Shown here: positions 16,807-24,555 of the stretch, in pieces | Layout: every line of letters begins with the position of its first letter | How positions within the stretch are numbered: position 1 is the stretch's first letter | Assembly (NCBI GenBank): GCA_030673845.1 | Contig: JAUTCQ010000009.1 | Coordinates: forward strand, 124,001 to 188,000 | DNA length: 64,000 nt | Reading direction: 5' to 3' | Source of the DNA: Verrucomicrobiota bacterium JB022 | GTDB lineage: Bacteria > Verrucomicrobiota > Verrucomicrobiia > Opitutales > Oceanipulchritudinaceae | Notes under the pieces: model-generated | Database searches by the model: none | Seen by the model: the letters and a program-made list of their open reading frames with translations, nothing else | Told to the model about the DNA's origin: nothing | Program-made: the position numbers and the translations under genes

Positions 16807-18063
16807 ATGAAAGAGCTGCGTTCAGTCCTCATCCTCGATGACGACAAAATCATTCTGATCGCCCTGCGGGAAACGGTGGCGCCGGAAGGATACGAGGTCG
16901 TCACGGCCGATCGCCCGCACGATGCCATCAAGCTGATGGAAGAGCGCGAGTTTTCGATCATCATCTCCGACCAGCGTATGCCGGAGATGACAGGGCTCGA
17001 ATTTTTCGAGCATGCCAAGCGCCTGCAGCCCAACGCCTCCCGCATCCTCATCACGGGGGTGTTGACGCTCAACACCATCATCCAGGCCGTCAACGAAGGC
17101 GAGATCTTCCGCTTCGTGGCCAAGCCCTGGATCCGGGAGGAGATCATTGCCACCCTCCACAACGCCCAGCAGCGCTACACCCTCATTACCGCCAACCAAC
17201 GCCTGCAGGAAGACGCCCTGCAGCTCAACGACACGTTGACGGAAACCAACGCCAAGCTGGAGGAGAAATACGAGGAGCTGAAGGGCATCCACAAGGAGCT
17301 GGATGCCGCGCACCTGGCGCTGAGCAACAATTTCGACAAGTCGCTCCAGCTTTACCTGAAGCTGCTCGACAGCTTCAACCCGCTGCTGGCCGAGGAGACG
17401 CGCACCATTGCCGAGCTGTGCCAGCGCATGATCGAGCATCCCAACTTCCCCGATGCCGATGCCCATACGCTCAAGGTCAGTGCATGGCTCAAGAACATCG
17501 GGATGCTCAGCGTCCATCGCGACTTGATCCTGCGCTTCCGCAATCGTCGGGGGGAGCTAACGGACGACGAGGTGACGCGGATTGAGCACACGCCTATTTA
17601 TGCCCAGTCTCTAGCGTCGTTTGTCGACCACCTCAAGGACGTGGGCGTGACCATTCGTGCCCAGTACGAGCGTTGGGACGGCAAGGGCTTTCCCGATGGG
17701 CTGGCGGGCAACCTGATCCCCCGCCCCGCGCGGTTCCTGCAGGTGGCCGTCTTTTACGTGGAGTGCGGGCTTTCACGCGAAGATGCCCTGGCGATGATTC
17801 TGGACGAGTCTGGCGCGCGCTTTGCTCCGGAGGCGGTGCAAATCTTTGTCGAGGCCACCCGCCCGGCCCGCCTGCCCCGCACTTTGCGGGAGTTGAGCCC
17901 GGCGGAGCTGCGCACCGGCATGGTTTTGGCCAAGGATGTCTACAGCGCCGCCGGCCTGCTGCTGATCCCTGCCGGCAAGACGCTGGATCAGCATCTGATC
18001 AAAAAGGTGCGCGACATCAATGAGGCCTGCGAACTCAACCACCGCCTGATTGTTTACAATTAA
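16807..18063 (+). CDS. Response regulator with degenerate HD-GYP domain
   Basis: The 418-residue product has an intact receiver (1-125; 'LILDDDKI', D55 in 'IIISDQRMPEMTG', K108 in 'VAKPW'), a coiled coil (about 126-185) and an HD-GYP-like domain (about 185-350). In HD-GYP phosphodiesterases the metal-binding HD dyad reads 'LLHDIG'; here it is 'WLKNIG' (K229-N230). The downstream signature is 'QYERWDGKGFPDG' rather than 'HHExxDGxGYP'. Loss of HD suggests no cyclic-di-GMP hydrolysis and a binding or scaffold role. It begins 12 bases after the kinase gene, so it is a likely partner of that kinase. Confidence 0.85.
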   Translation: MKELRSVLILDDDKIILIALRETVAPEGYEVVTADRPHDAIKLMEEREFSIIISDQRMPEMTGLEFFEHAKRLQPNASRILITGVLTLNTIIQAVNEGEIFRFVAKPWIREEIIATLHNAQQRYTLITANQRLQEDALQLNDTLTETNAKLEEKYEELKGIHKELDAAHLALSNNFDKSLQLYLKLLDSFNPLLAEETRTIAELCQRMIEHPNFPDADAHTLKVSAWLKNIGMLSVHRDLILRFRNRRGELTDDEVTRIEHTPIYAQSLASFVDHLKDVGVTIRAQYERWDGKGFPDGLAGNLIPRPARFLQVAVFYVECGLSREDALAMILDESGARFAPEAVQIFVEATRPARLPRTLRELSPAELRTGMVLAKDVYSAAGLLLIPAGKTLDQHLIKKVRDINEACELNHRLIVYN

Positions 18064-18112
18064 GACCCTCATTCTGAACAAGATTTAAGCGTGGAAAATC
18101 ACGTTGTCGGTC

Positions 18113-18139
18113 TCAAGGCGCCAAGGGCTCAACCGATAT
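18113..18139 (+). promoter_or_regulatory. Candidate FliA (sigma-28) promoter of cheW
   Basis: TCAA, 15 bases, then ACCGATAT, in the 120-base gap before cheW. The predicted leader is about 40 bases. The pattern is shared with the site at 23850, including the TCAA variant of the -35 element and the TATA that follows CCGA. Confidence 0.55.
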
Positions 18140-18183
18140 AGAGACTATCACCCGGTTTATCACCTGCTAACACGATTGCTCCC

Positions 18184-18681
18184 ATGCCGACCACGGACGT
18201 AGCACCCACGGAAAAGAAAAAAGTTTTTCAAGGTGGCAAATTTCTCACCTTCCGCCTCTGCGATGAATCTTATGGCATCGCGGTGCTGAAGATCCGCGAG
18301 ATCATCCGCCTCCAAAAGATCACGCCGGTGCCGCAAATGCCGCACTACACACGTGGCGTTATCAACCTTCGCGGCAAGATCATCCCCGTGATCGACATGC
18401 GCCTGAAGTTTGCCCTGCCCAAGGGCATCGAAGACGAGCGCACGTGCATCGTCGTCGTGCAGGTCAATATCCGGGGCGACGAGCAAGTCTCCGTCGGCCT
18501 GATCGTGGATGCGGTGGAAGAAGTCACCACCATCTCCGGCGACCATATCGAAAAGAACCCGGAGCTGGGCACCACCCGCAAGAACGAGTACATCCACGGC
18601 ATCGCCAAGATCGACCAGGAGGTGAAGACCTTGCTGGATATCGACAAGCTGATCGCCGAGGAAGACGTCGTGCGCATGTAA
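18184..18681 (+). CDS. cheW: Chemotaxis coupling protein CheW
   Basis: CheW bridges chemoreceptors and the kinase CheA in the receptor array. The 165-residue product has the typical CheW beta-barrel segments 'FLTFRLCDESYGIAVLKIRE', 'VPQMPHYTRGVINLRGKIIP', 'VIDMR' and 'VGLIVDAVEEVTTI'. The N-terminal 20 residues are a charged extension. It is preceded by a FliA-like promoter and followed after 13 bases by a gene of unknown function. No cheA lies in the window, so its kinase partner must be encoded elsewhere. Confidence 0.97.
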   Translation: MPTTDVAPTEKKKVFQGGKFLTFRLCDESYGIAVLKIREIIRLQKITPVPQMPHYTRGVINLRGKIIPVIDMRLKFALPKGIEDERTCIVVVQVNIRGDEQVSVGLIVDAVEEVTTISGDHIEKNPELGTTRKNEYIHGIAKIDQEVKTLLDIDKLIAEEDVVRM

Positions 18682-18694
18682 GGAGCCTTGCCTG

Positions 18695-19171
18695 ATGAAC
18701 CCCATTCTGTTCAGCACCCTGACTTACGCGGCCGAGAAGGTGGTCGACGGCATCGCCTCCATCGGCTCTTCCAGCCGCAAGGCCGATGCCGCCGAATTTG
18801 CCCGCCTGCTCGAAGCCCAACAAGCCAGCCAGCCGGAAAGCCCGCTCGCGCGGCTTCTGGCCGACGAGGGGGTGCAGAGTGTGGAGGATCTTCAGAACCT
18901 GATCGACCGGCTGATGGCCCAGTTGCGCGCAGCCTTCCTCCAGTCGGGGGCGAGCGGCGACGGCTCCAACCTTACTTTATCTCCTCCCAACGCCCCGGGC
19001 GGCTCCTGGAGCCTGACCGACGGGCAGCATAGCCTGGAGTTGACTTCAGGCTCCGCGCTGGCGGCGCAAGCCGACCAATGGCAAGAGCTGCAGGCTCTCG
19101 CGGCCCAATGGGAACAAAATCCGGCACTTTCCCGCCAAGAAGTGCTGAAAACGGTCGATATTCACGCCTAA
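18695..19171 (+). CDS. Unknown protein between cheW and cheD
   Basis: I do not recognise this 158-residue product. It has no clear signal peptide or transmembrane helix. Residues 30-95 are Ala/Leu/Gln/Glu-rich and predicted helical; the middle is Gly/Ser/Pro-rich ('SGDGSNLTLSPPNAPGG'); the end is again helical and Gln/Ala/Trp-containing. The size and helix-linker-helix layout would suit a small adaptor or exported flagellar protein, but no motif supports either. It lies 13 bases after cheW and 14 bases before cheD, so it is co-transcribed with them. Confidence 0.7.
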   Translation: MNPILFSTLTYAAEKVVDGIASIGSSSRKADAAEFARLLEAQQASQPESPLARLLADEGVQSVEDLQNLIDRLMAQLRAAFLQSGASGDGSNLTLSPPNAPGGSWSLTDGQHSLELTSGSALAAQADQWQELQALAAQWEQNPALSRQEVLKTVDIHA

Positions 19172-19185
19172 CTTTATTGCCTTCC

Positions 19186-19752
19186 ATGTCTGTTTCTTCG
19201 GTAGCAACGCCCACCAACCCTGCCAACAACGGAGGCGCCCCCAGCCTTGGGTCGCTCCTCTCCGAACGGATCGTTGTTGGCGTCGGTGACATGGCCGTCT
19301 CGAATCGCGCCTACATCACGATCAGCACCTATGCGCTGGGTTCCTGCGTCGGCGTGATCGCTTACGATCCGGCGGTCCAGACGGGGGGCATCCTGCACTT
19401 GATGCTGCCGGAGAGCAAACTCTCCCCCGAGCGCGCCCGCCAGCACCCGGCCGTTTTTGCCGACACGGGCATCCCGCAGTTCCTGAAGAACCTGGTGTCT
19501 CTCGGCGCACGCCCCGGCCGCATGGTCGTCTTTATCGGCGGCGGCGCGCTGACGCTCAATCAGGACAACGACCTCTTCAAGATCGGCGAACGCAATGTGG
19601 CGGCCACCCGCCAGATCCTGGCGCACGAGGGTATCCAGCCCAAGTATTCGTCCGTCGGCGGCAACGCCAACCGCAGCGTGCACCTCGAGATCGGCACCGG
19701 CAAGATGACCTTGCGCATGCCGCAGGGCACCAAGTCGGTCGTGCTCGGGTAG
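19186..19752 (+). CDS. cheD: Chemoreceptor glutamine deamidase CheD
   Basis: CheD deamidates glutamines on chemoreceptors and, in Bacillus-type systems, binds CheC to feed back on CheA. The 188-residue product has the catalytic Cys in 'TYALGSCVGVIAYD', the catalytic His in 'GGILHLMLPES', and the family segments 'VVFIGGGALTL', 'IGERNVAATRQIL' and 'SSVGGNANRSVHLEIGTG'. The start at 19186 gives the first residues 'MSVSSVA'; a longer reading frame upstream overlaps the previous gene and has no CheD similarity. Phosphatase-family partner CheX is encoded at 23943. Confidence 0.96.
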   Translation: MSVSSVATPTNPANNGGAPSLGSLLSERIVVGVGDMAVSNRAYITISTYALGSCVGVIAYDPAVQTGGILHLMLPESKLSPERARQHPAVFADTGIPQFLKNLVSLGARPGRMVVFIGGGALTLNQDNDLFKIGERNVAATRQILAHEGIQPKYSSVGGNANRSVHLEIGTGKMTLRMPQGTKSVVLG

Positions 19753-19774
19753 AGGTGTGGCTGCCACCCTCTCC

Positions 19775-19818
19775 ACGACGCCCGGCAAAAAAGTATCCCT
19801 TTGGTGCAAGGGCGTCGT
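19775..19818 (+). other. Hairpin between cheD and the following unknown gene
   Basis: Perfect 9-base arms ACGACGCCC (19775-19783) and GGGCGTCGT (19810-19818) enclose a 26-base A-rich loop in the 105-base gap after cheD. No T-tract follows, so an intrinsic terminator is unlikely. It may set the relative level of downstream genes or act as a leader structure. Confidence 0.4.
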
Positions 19819-19857
19819 TGAAAAGCGGCCACAAAGTCCTTTAGCTTGGAGGGAGTT

Positions 19858-20238
19858 ATGTTGCTGAACGAGGTACTCTACATCGATTTGCTGGAGCGGC
19901 ATCTGCTGGAGGCTTACCTCGACCCCGACAGTGAGCTGGGGCAGCAGATCGAGCGGCAACGGTTTTTCGACTTTGCCCGCCACGAGGCGACTTTGCGCCT
20001 CAGCTGGCCGCACCCGGCCGGGATGGGCACCTCTTCCCTACGCGTGGTCATCCGCCATCACCCGGCCCGAGACGACAACGCACAGACGTTTGAAGTGCGC
20101 TTGTTGATGCCTGCGCTGGACCTCGACCGATCTTTCCTGCAAATTGCGGGTAGCGAGTATGCCTTGCGGCCTCATGTCGAGGCCACGGGGCAGCACGTTT
20201 TCATGGCCTGGCAGCGCGGTCTCAGCACTACCGGCTAA
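19858..20238 (+). CDS. Unknown protein upstream of the sigma-54 activator
   Basis: A 126-residue product I do not recognise. It begins 'MLLNEVLYIDLLERHLLEAY' and has predicted helix followed by beta strands ('LRVVIRHHPARDDNAQTFEV'), with no signal peptide, membrane helix or known motif. The ATG at 19858 is chosen because a strong GGAGG lies 5 bases upstream, one of the few clear ribosome binding sites in this window; a TTG four codons earlier is in frame. It ends 16 bases before the activator gene, so the two are probably co-expressed. Confidence 0.75.
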   Translation: MLLNEVLYIDLLERHLLEAYLDPDSELGQQIERQRFFDFARHEATLRLSWPHPAGMGTSSLRVVIRHHPARDDNAQTFEVRLLMPALDLDRSFLQIAGSEYALRPHVEATGQHVFMAWQRGLSTTG

Positions 20239-20254
20239 CCTACCCCTTGGCGCG

Positions 20255-21973
20255 ATGGCATTCGAAAAGATATTGGTGGTCGATGACGACCTGATCATCC
20301 GCAAGACCTTGACGGCCCACCTGCAAAAGCAGCACTACAAGGTCGCCAACGCGGAGAATATTGCCGACGCGCTCAAGATCCTGCAGCAAGACGCTTTCGA
20401 CCTGATCCTGCTCGACGAGCGTTTGCCCGACGGGATGGGCTCGGACTTGCTGGGAGACGTGAAACAGACGGCTTCGTCCAGCGCCTTCACGGTCATGATG
20501 TCGGGCTATGCCACGCTCGACGGCGCACTCCAGTGTATGCGCCAGGGGGCCTTCGACTACATCGTGAAGCCGTTTTCGCTGGAGCAGATCGACGTCGCGC
20601 TCAAGCGTGCGGAAAATTACGACCAGCTCGTCCGCGTCAACCAGTATTACACCAAGGAGCTGAACCCGAAGAGCGAGCTGCTCGGCCAGTCGCCCGCCGT
20701 GCTGCAGCTGAAGAAGGTGATCCGCAAGGTTGCCGCGACCGAGGCCACCGTGCTGGTGCTGGGCGAAAACGGCACCGGCAAGGAGCTGGTGGCCAACGAG
20801 CTGCACCGCCTGAGCAATCTGGCGGACCGGCCTTTTATTAAGGTCAATTGCGCGGCCATCTCCGAGAGCCTGATCGAGAGCGAATTTTTCGGGCACGAAA
20901 AGGGCGCCTTTACCGGCGCCGCCGCCCGCAAGCCGGGTCGCTTCGAACTCGCCGACGGCGGCACGATCCTGCTCGACGAAATCGGCGAAATTTCCCCGCG
21001 CATCCAGGCCAAGCTTTTGCGCGTTTTGCAGGAGCGTGAATTCGAGCGTGTCGGCGGCACAAAAACGATCTCCGTGAAGGTGCGCGTGATCGCCACCACC
21101 AACCGCGACCTGCTGGAGGCGGTGCGGCGCGGCGAATTCCGCGAAGACCTTTATTACCGGCTGAGCGTGTTCCCCATCGATGTGCCTTCGTTACGCGAGC
21201 GGGGTGAAGACATCCTGCTGCTCGCCCGGTCCTTTGCCCAACGCTTTGCCCAAAAGCACCGGCAGGCAGGCAAGGGCTTTACGCCGGATGCGGAGCAGCG
21301 CCTGATGCAGCACCCGTGGCCCGGCAATGTGCGCGAGCTGCACAATACGATCGAGCGGGCGGTGATCCTGACCGAGCCGAACCAGCCGATCGAAGTCATT
21401 TCCCTCCATTTGCCCCGCCCTCGCCAAGCGGCACCTTCGCCCTACGGGGCGCCTCCTGCTGGCGGCTACCCGCCGGCAGGCGTCTACGGCGGCTACCCGC
21501 ATGGCGTCGGCGATACACCCCCGATCGTCAATGGCGGCACATTTGCGGCGGGCAGCCAACCACCCCCGGGCTACGGCTTCCCCTACCCCGGCTACATGCC
21601 GCCCAATGCCGGTTACCCGCAGTATCCGCAGACTCCGCCCCCTCAGCACTACGCACCGCCCCCGGCCCAGATGCCTCCCCCGGAGCCGAGCCGTACCGTG
21701 CCCACGATGCCCGACCCGCTCGACTTCGGCGATGACGACGACGAGGCGGCAGACGAAAAGCCGGTGACGCCTCGGGCCGCCGCCACGCCTTCGCCAGAAA
21801 CTGACAGCGGCGAGCTGATGAGCCTCGAAGATCTGGAACGCCGCCAGATCCTCAAAGCTTTGGAGGTGACGGAAGGCAATCGCGCCAAGGCTGCCGAAAT
21901 GCTGAAAATTTCTACCCGGACATTGCGTAACAAAATCAACCAATACCGGGATGAGGGGTTGGTTATTGAATAA
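20255..21973 (+). CDS. Sigma-54-dependent response regulator (NtrC/FlgR type) with Pro/Tyr/Gly linker
   Basis: A bacterial enhancer-binding protein that, when phosphorylated, remodels RNA polymerase-sigma-54. The 572 residues comprise a receiver (1-120; D54 in 'ILLDERLPDG', K105), an AAA+ domain (about 142-385) with Walker A 'GENGTGKE' (170-177), the sigma-54-contacting 'GAFTGA' (217-222) and 'GTILLDEIGE', and a Fis-type helix-turn-helix (about 522-572, 'GNRAKAAEMLKISTRTLRNK'). Between them, residues about 391-520 form a low-complexity linker of repeated Pro, Gly and Tyr followed by an acidic stretch; NtrC proteins usually have a short linker here. The start at 20255 opens directly into the receiver. 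It probably controls hook-basal-body genes. Confidence 0.95.
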   Translation: MAFEKILVVDDDLIIRKTLTAHLQKQHYKVANAENIADALKILQQDAFDLILLDERLPDGMGSDLLGDVKQTASSSAFTVMMSGYATLDGALQCMRQGAFDYIVKPFSLEQIDVALKRAENYDQLVRVNQYYTKELNPKSELLGQSPAVLQLKKVIRKVAATEATVLVLGENGTGKELVANELHRLSNLADRPFIKVNCAAISESLIESEFFGHEKGAFTGAAARKPGRFELADGGTILLDEIGEISPRIQAKLLRVLQEREFERVGGTKTISVKVRVIATTNRDLLEAVRRGEFREDLYYRLSVFPIDVPSLRERGEDILLLARSFAQRFAQKHRQAGKGFTPDAEQRLMQHPWPGNVRELHNTIERAVILTEPNQPIEVISLHLPRPRQAAPSPYGAPPAGGYPPAGVYGGYPHGVGDTPPIVNGGTFAAGSQPPPGYGFPYPGYMPPNAGYPQYPQTPPPQHYAPPPAQMPPPEPSRTVPTMPDPLDFGDDDDEAADEKPVTPRAAATPSPETDSGELMSLEDLERRQILKALEVTEGNRAKAAEMLKISTRTLRNKINQYRDEGLVIE

Positions 21974-21989
21974 ATAGAGGATTGGCTTG

Positions 21990-22015
21990 TAAAAAATCGT
22001 CAGGTTTGCCGATCT
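21990..22015 (+). promoter_or_regulatory. Candidate FliA (sigma-28) promoter before the REC-HDOD gene
   Basis: TAAA, 14 bases, GCCGATCT (or GTAA with 15 bases), in the 52-base gap after the activator gene. The -10 element ends 10 bases before the ATG at 22026. This is weaker than the other three sites because of the spacing and the CT at its end. Confidence 0.4.
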
Positions 22016-22025
22016 ATCTCCTCAG

Positions 22026-23819
22026 ATGGCCACCGTTCTGATTGTCGAAGACGATCTTCTGGCGCGGACGCTCCTCAAGCGGTTTCTTGAGGGTGCCGCG
22101 CACCAGGCATGCTTTGCCGATACCGTTTTGGGCGGCTGGCAGCTGCTGCAGGCAACGATCAATGTCGACATGGTGGTGCTCGACAATGTGTTAGGTGAGG
22201 AATTCGGGTGGCAGTTTTTGCGCGACTTGCGCAGTGATCCCATCTTTCGCGAGCTGCCCGTGCTTGTCTACACCGCCACTTCCGACCGCGGCTCCGTCAT
22301 CAAATACCTGAAGATGGGCGTCCAGAACATCCTCGTGAAGCCTTACGTGAAGGGCCGCGTGATGGAAGAGCTGGACAAGGCATTGAATTTTTCGTGGCGC
22401 GACAAGCTGTTCGAGCCGGTGGAGCACGTCTGCCATCGCCTGGACCTCGACGAGGATGAGTATTACCGGATGCTCCACCTCAACGCCGAGACGATCCTGG
22501 ATGTGGTGCACAGCCTCAAGGGCGCTATCGGCACCACCCGGATGCGCAAGAGCACGTCTTACCTGGAGAAGTTTACCAGCATCTCCCGCGTGCTCGGGGT
22601 CTCCGCGCTCGACGACCTCACCGACCGTCTGCAAAGGCACTTGCTGGAGGAAGATCTCAATCTTTCGCTGACCGCGCTGCGCCAGGCGGAGGTGATCGCC
22701 AAGCTGATGCAGCATCGCTTTGCCGTCCACTTCCAGATCCAAAGCGACAAGGACCTCGGGGAGAGCATCAGTCAGAAGGAGGCCGTTGGGGCCGCCCGCC
22801 GCGAAGTCCGCAAACAGGAATGGACGCGGCAGGCGCGCAATGCCGCCCGCGAAGCGTGGCAGCAGATGACGCACGCGCCTTTTCACGATTTTGCCCGGCT
22901 CATCACGCACGCGCAAATACCCCCTGCCCGTTGGGATGCCGCAACCTTGCCCCCGGGCCAGCGCTACCTCGGCCCCAGCCTGCGCCCTTGGCTCCACCGC
23001 CCGCTGAGTGAAGAAAACACGCTCGACTTCCTGTCGCAGATCCCGGGTCTTCCAGTGCACCTTGGGCGAATCGTCTCGACGGAAAACGACCGCGTCTCGG
23101 GCGCGCGGGCCTTAAAAAAAGCGCTCGATATCTTTGGAGCCGCGCCTTTGCTCGCCGCCATGCTGCTGAGCTACTGGCAAGACGAGGCGCGACGCCTGCA
23201 CAACCCGCTCGACCTGCGCCCGCTGGCCAAATACACCCTCGCCAACGTCATCCTCTATTGGGAGTTGAGCCGTAAGCTGCCGCTGGCCCGCGAGGTGCCG
23301 CTGGCCGGCCTGATGCCCTTGCTGGGCCAGTGGCTGTGGGCTACGACCCAACCGGTGCGCTATGCAGTGCTGCTCGCACAGGCGCAGGCCAGCATGACGG
23401 CCTTTATGGAGGGTGCTTACCGGATTTTTGCCGAATCGGCCGAGGAAACGGCCTTCCGCTGGCTGATGGAAAACCAGGCCCCGGCCGCCCTCGTCGCCTC
23501 CGCCCGCGACTTTCAACGGCCCGAGCAGGCGGAGGGGCACCTGGCCCGGATTGTGGCCTCGATGGCCCAACTGGCGGATGCACTCAACGCCGGCATGTCG
23601 TTCGGCTTCCGCGGCTACTTGCAGGAAGATGGGACCGATGCGTTTGTCCATGCCAGCGCCTGGCAGGTCTTGAAAACGTGCGATGTGGAGATGTCGCTCG
23701 CCCCGGCCGAGCTGCTGAGCGCGCTCGATCCGCTGTTGAAGCGTATCCCGCGGCAGGTGGAACTGATGTTGGAGCTACCCTCGATGCCGCTCTTGCCGGA
23801 GGCCTATGCCACCGTTTGA
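22026..23819 (+). CDS. Receiver protein with Hpt-like and HDOD-like regions
   Basis: The 597-residue product starts with a receiver domain (1-120; acidic pair D9-D10, D53 in 'MVVLDNVLGEEFG', K105 in 'LVKPY'). A helical region follows with 'DVVHSLKGAIGTTRMRKS' (H162), resembling the HxLKG phosphotransfer motif of Hpt domains. From about 330, 'IPGLPVHLGRIVS' and 'SGARALKKALDIFGAAPLLA' resemble the start of an HDOD domain, a helical signalling domain without HD catalysis. The Hpt and HDOD calls are inference from short motifs. The layout suggests phosphate capture or relay controlling a protein-protein output. It lies in the chemotaxis cluster but has no enzyme domain. Confidence 0.75.
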   Translation: MATVLIVEDDLLARTLLKRFLEGAAHQACFADTVLGGWQLLQATINVDMVVLDNVLGEEFGWQFLRDLRSDPIFRELPVLVYTATSDRGSVIKYLKMGVQNILVKPYVKGRVMEELDKALNFSWRDKLFEPVEHVCHRLDLDEDEYYRMLHLNAETILDVVHSLKGAIGTTRMRKSTSYLEKFTSISRVLGVSALDDLTDRLQRHLLEEDLNLSLTALRQAEVIAKLMQHRFAVHFQIQSDKDLGESISQKEAVGAARREVRKQEWTRQARNAAREAWQQMTHAPFHDFARLITHAQIPPARWDAATLPPGQRYLGPSLRPWLHRPLSEENTLDFLSQIPGLPVHLGRIVSTENDRVSGARALKKALDIFGAAPLLAAMLLSYWQDEARRLHNPLDLRPLAKYTLANVILYWELSRKLPLAREVPLAGLMPLLGQWLWATTQPVRYAVLLAQAQASMTAFMEGAYRIFAESAEETAFRWLMENQAPAALVASARDFQRPEQAEGHLARIVASMAQLADALNAGMSFGFRGYLQEDGTDAFVHASAWQVLKTCDVEMSLAPAELLSALDPLLKRIPRQVELMLELPSMPLLPEAYATV

Positions 23820-23849
23820 GGCATTACTGGAGAATTTTGCAGCAGAGAC

Positions 23850-23876
23850 TCAAATTTAGCAGGCCTGAGCCGATAT
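23850..23876 (+). promoter_or_regulatory. Candidate FliA (sigma-28) promoter of cheX
   Basis: TCAA, 15 bases, GCCGATAT: seven of eight -10 positions match the consensus GCCGATAA. It lies in the 123-base gap before cheX, giving a leader of about 60 bases. This is the best of the four candidate sites in the cluster. Confidence 0.6.
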
Positions 23877-23942
23877 ACCTACACAAGTCACTTAGAGTCT
23901 ACTTTCCAACGAATTCCAACCTGTCCCGATTCTGCCTAAAGC

Positions 23943-24506
23943 ATGAAAACGACCGCCCTACCTGAAAAAATCTCTGGAGAACGCCTTGAGGCCTTGGTCA
24001 TCGAAGCAGTGGACCGCTTCTTCTCGACCATGGTGGGGACGGAGGCTACGTTTGTCAGCTCCGCTATGATGGTGGAAAAGGAACAGAAAAGCTTCGATGA
24101 AGACGAGGCTCCCCCGCCCGCCGGCGAGCTGCCCCTCAAGTCCAAAGGCCTTGTCGTGGCTGCGGTCGGTTTCTGCGGCGAGCTCGACGGCGTCGCCTAC
24201 CTCTATTTCACCGAGACTCTGGCCGAAAGCGTTACCTGCGGCTTCCTCGGGATGGAAATGGAAGATGTGCGCGGCAACCACGAAGTCGTCAACGACGCTC
24301 TCGGCGAAGTGGCCAACATGACCATCGGCACGATCAAGAATACCCTTTCCCAGTTTGGTTACGAATGTCGCCTGACAGTGCCCTCGATCGTGCGCGGCAG
24401 CAATTTCACCATCCAGTCTTCTTCCGGCGTGCACCGTCAGCGTTTTGAATTTAGCCTTTACCAGGACACGCTTCTTGTGGACATGATGTTCAAGCGCACC
24501 GCCTAG
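23943..24506 (+). CDS. cheX: CheX-type CheY-P phosphatase
   Basis: CheX dephosphorylates phosphorylated CheY and ends the motor-switching signal. The 187-residue product has a CheC/CheX/FliY-like fold with 'VVAAVGFCGELDGVAYLYF' and, in the signature helix, 'VNDALGEVANMTIGTIKN', which contains the catalytic ExxN pattern (E-V-A-N). One signature helix is seen, as in CheX, rather than two as in CheC. An acidic loop ('SFDEDEAPPPAGELP') is inserted near the N-terminus. It has its own FliA-like promoter. Confidence 0.9.
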   Translation: MKTTALPEKISGERLEALVIEAVDRFFSTMVGTEATFVSSAMMVEKEQKSFDEDEAPPPAGELPLKSKGLVVAAVGFCGELDGVAYLYFTETLAESVTCGFLGMEMEDVRGNHEVVNDALGEVANMTIGTIKNTLSQFGYECRLTVPSIVRGSNFTIQSSSGVHRQRFEFSLYQDTLLVDMMFKRTA

Positions 24507-24555
24507 GTCACCCACCATTCCTGTAATCTTCTAATCTTTTCCGACGCCCCCACCC

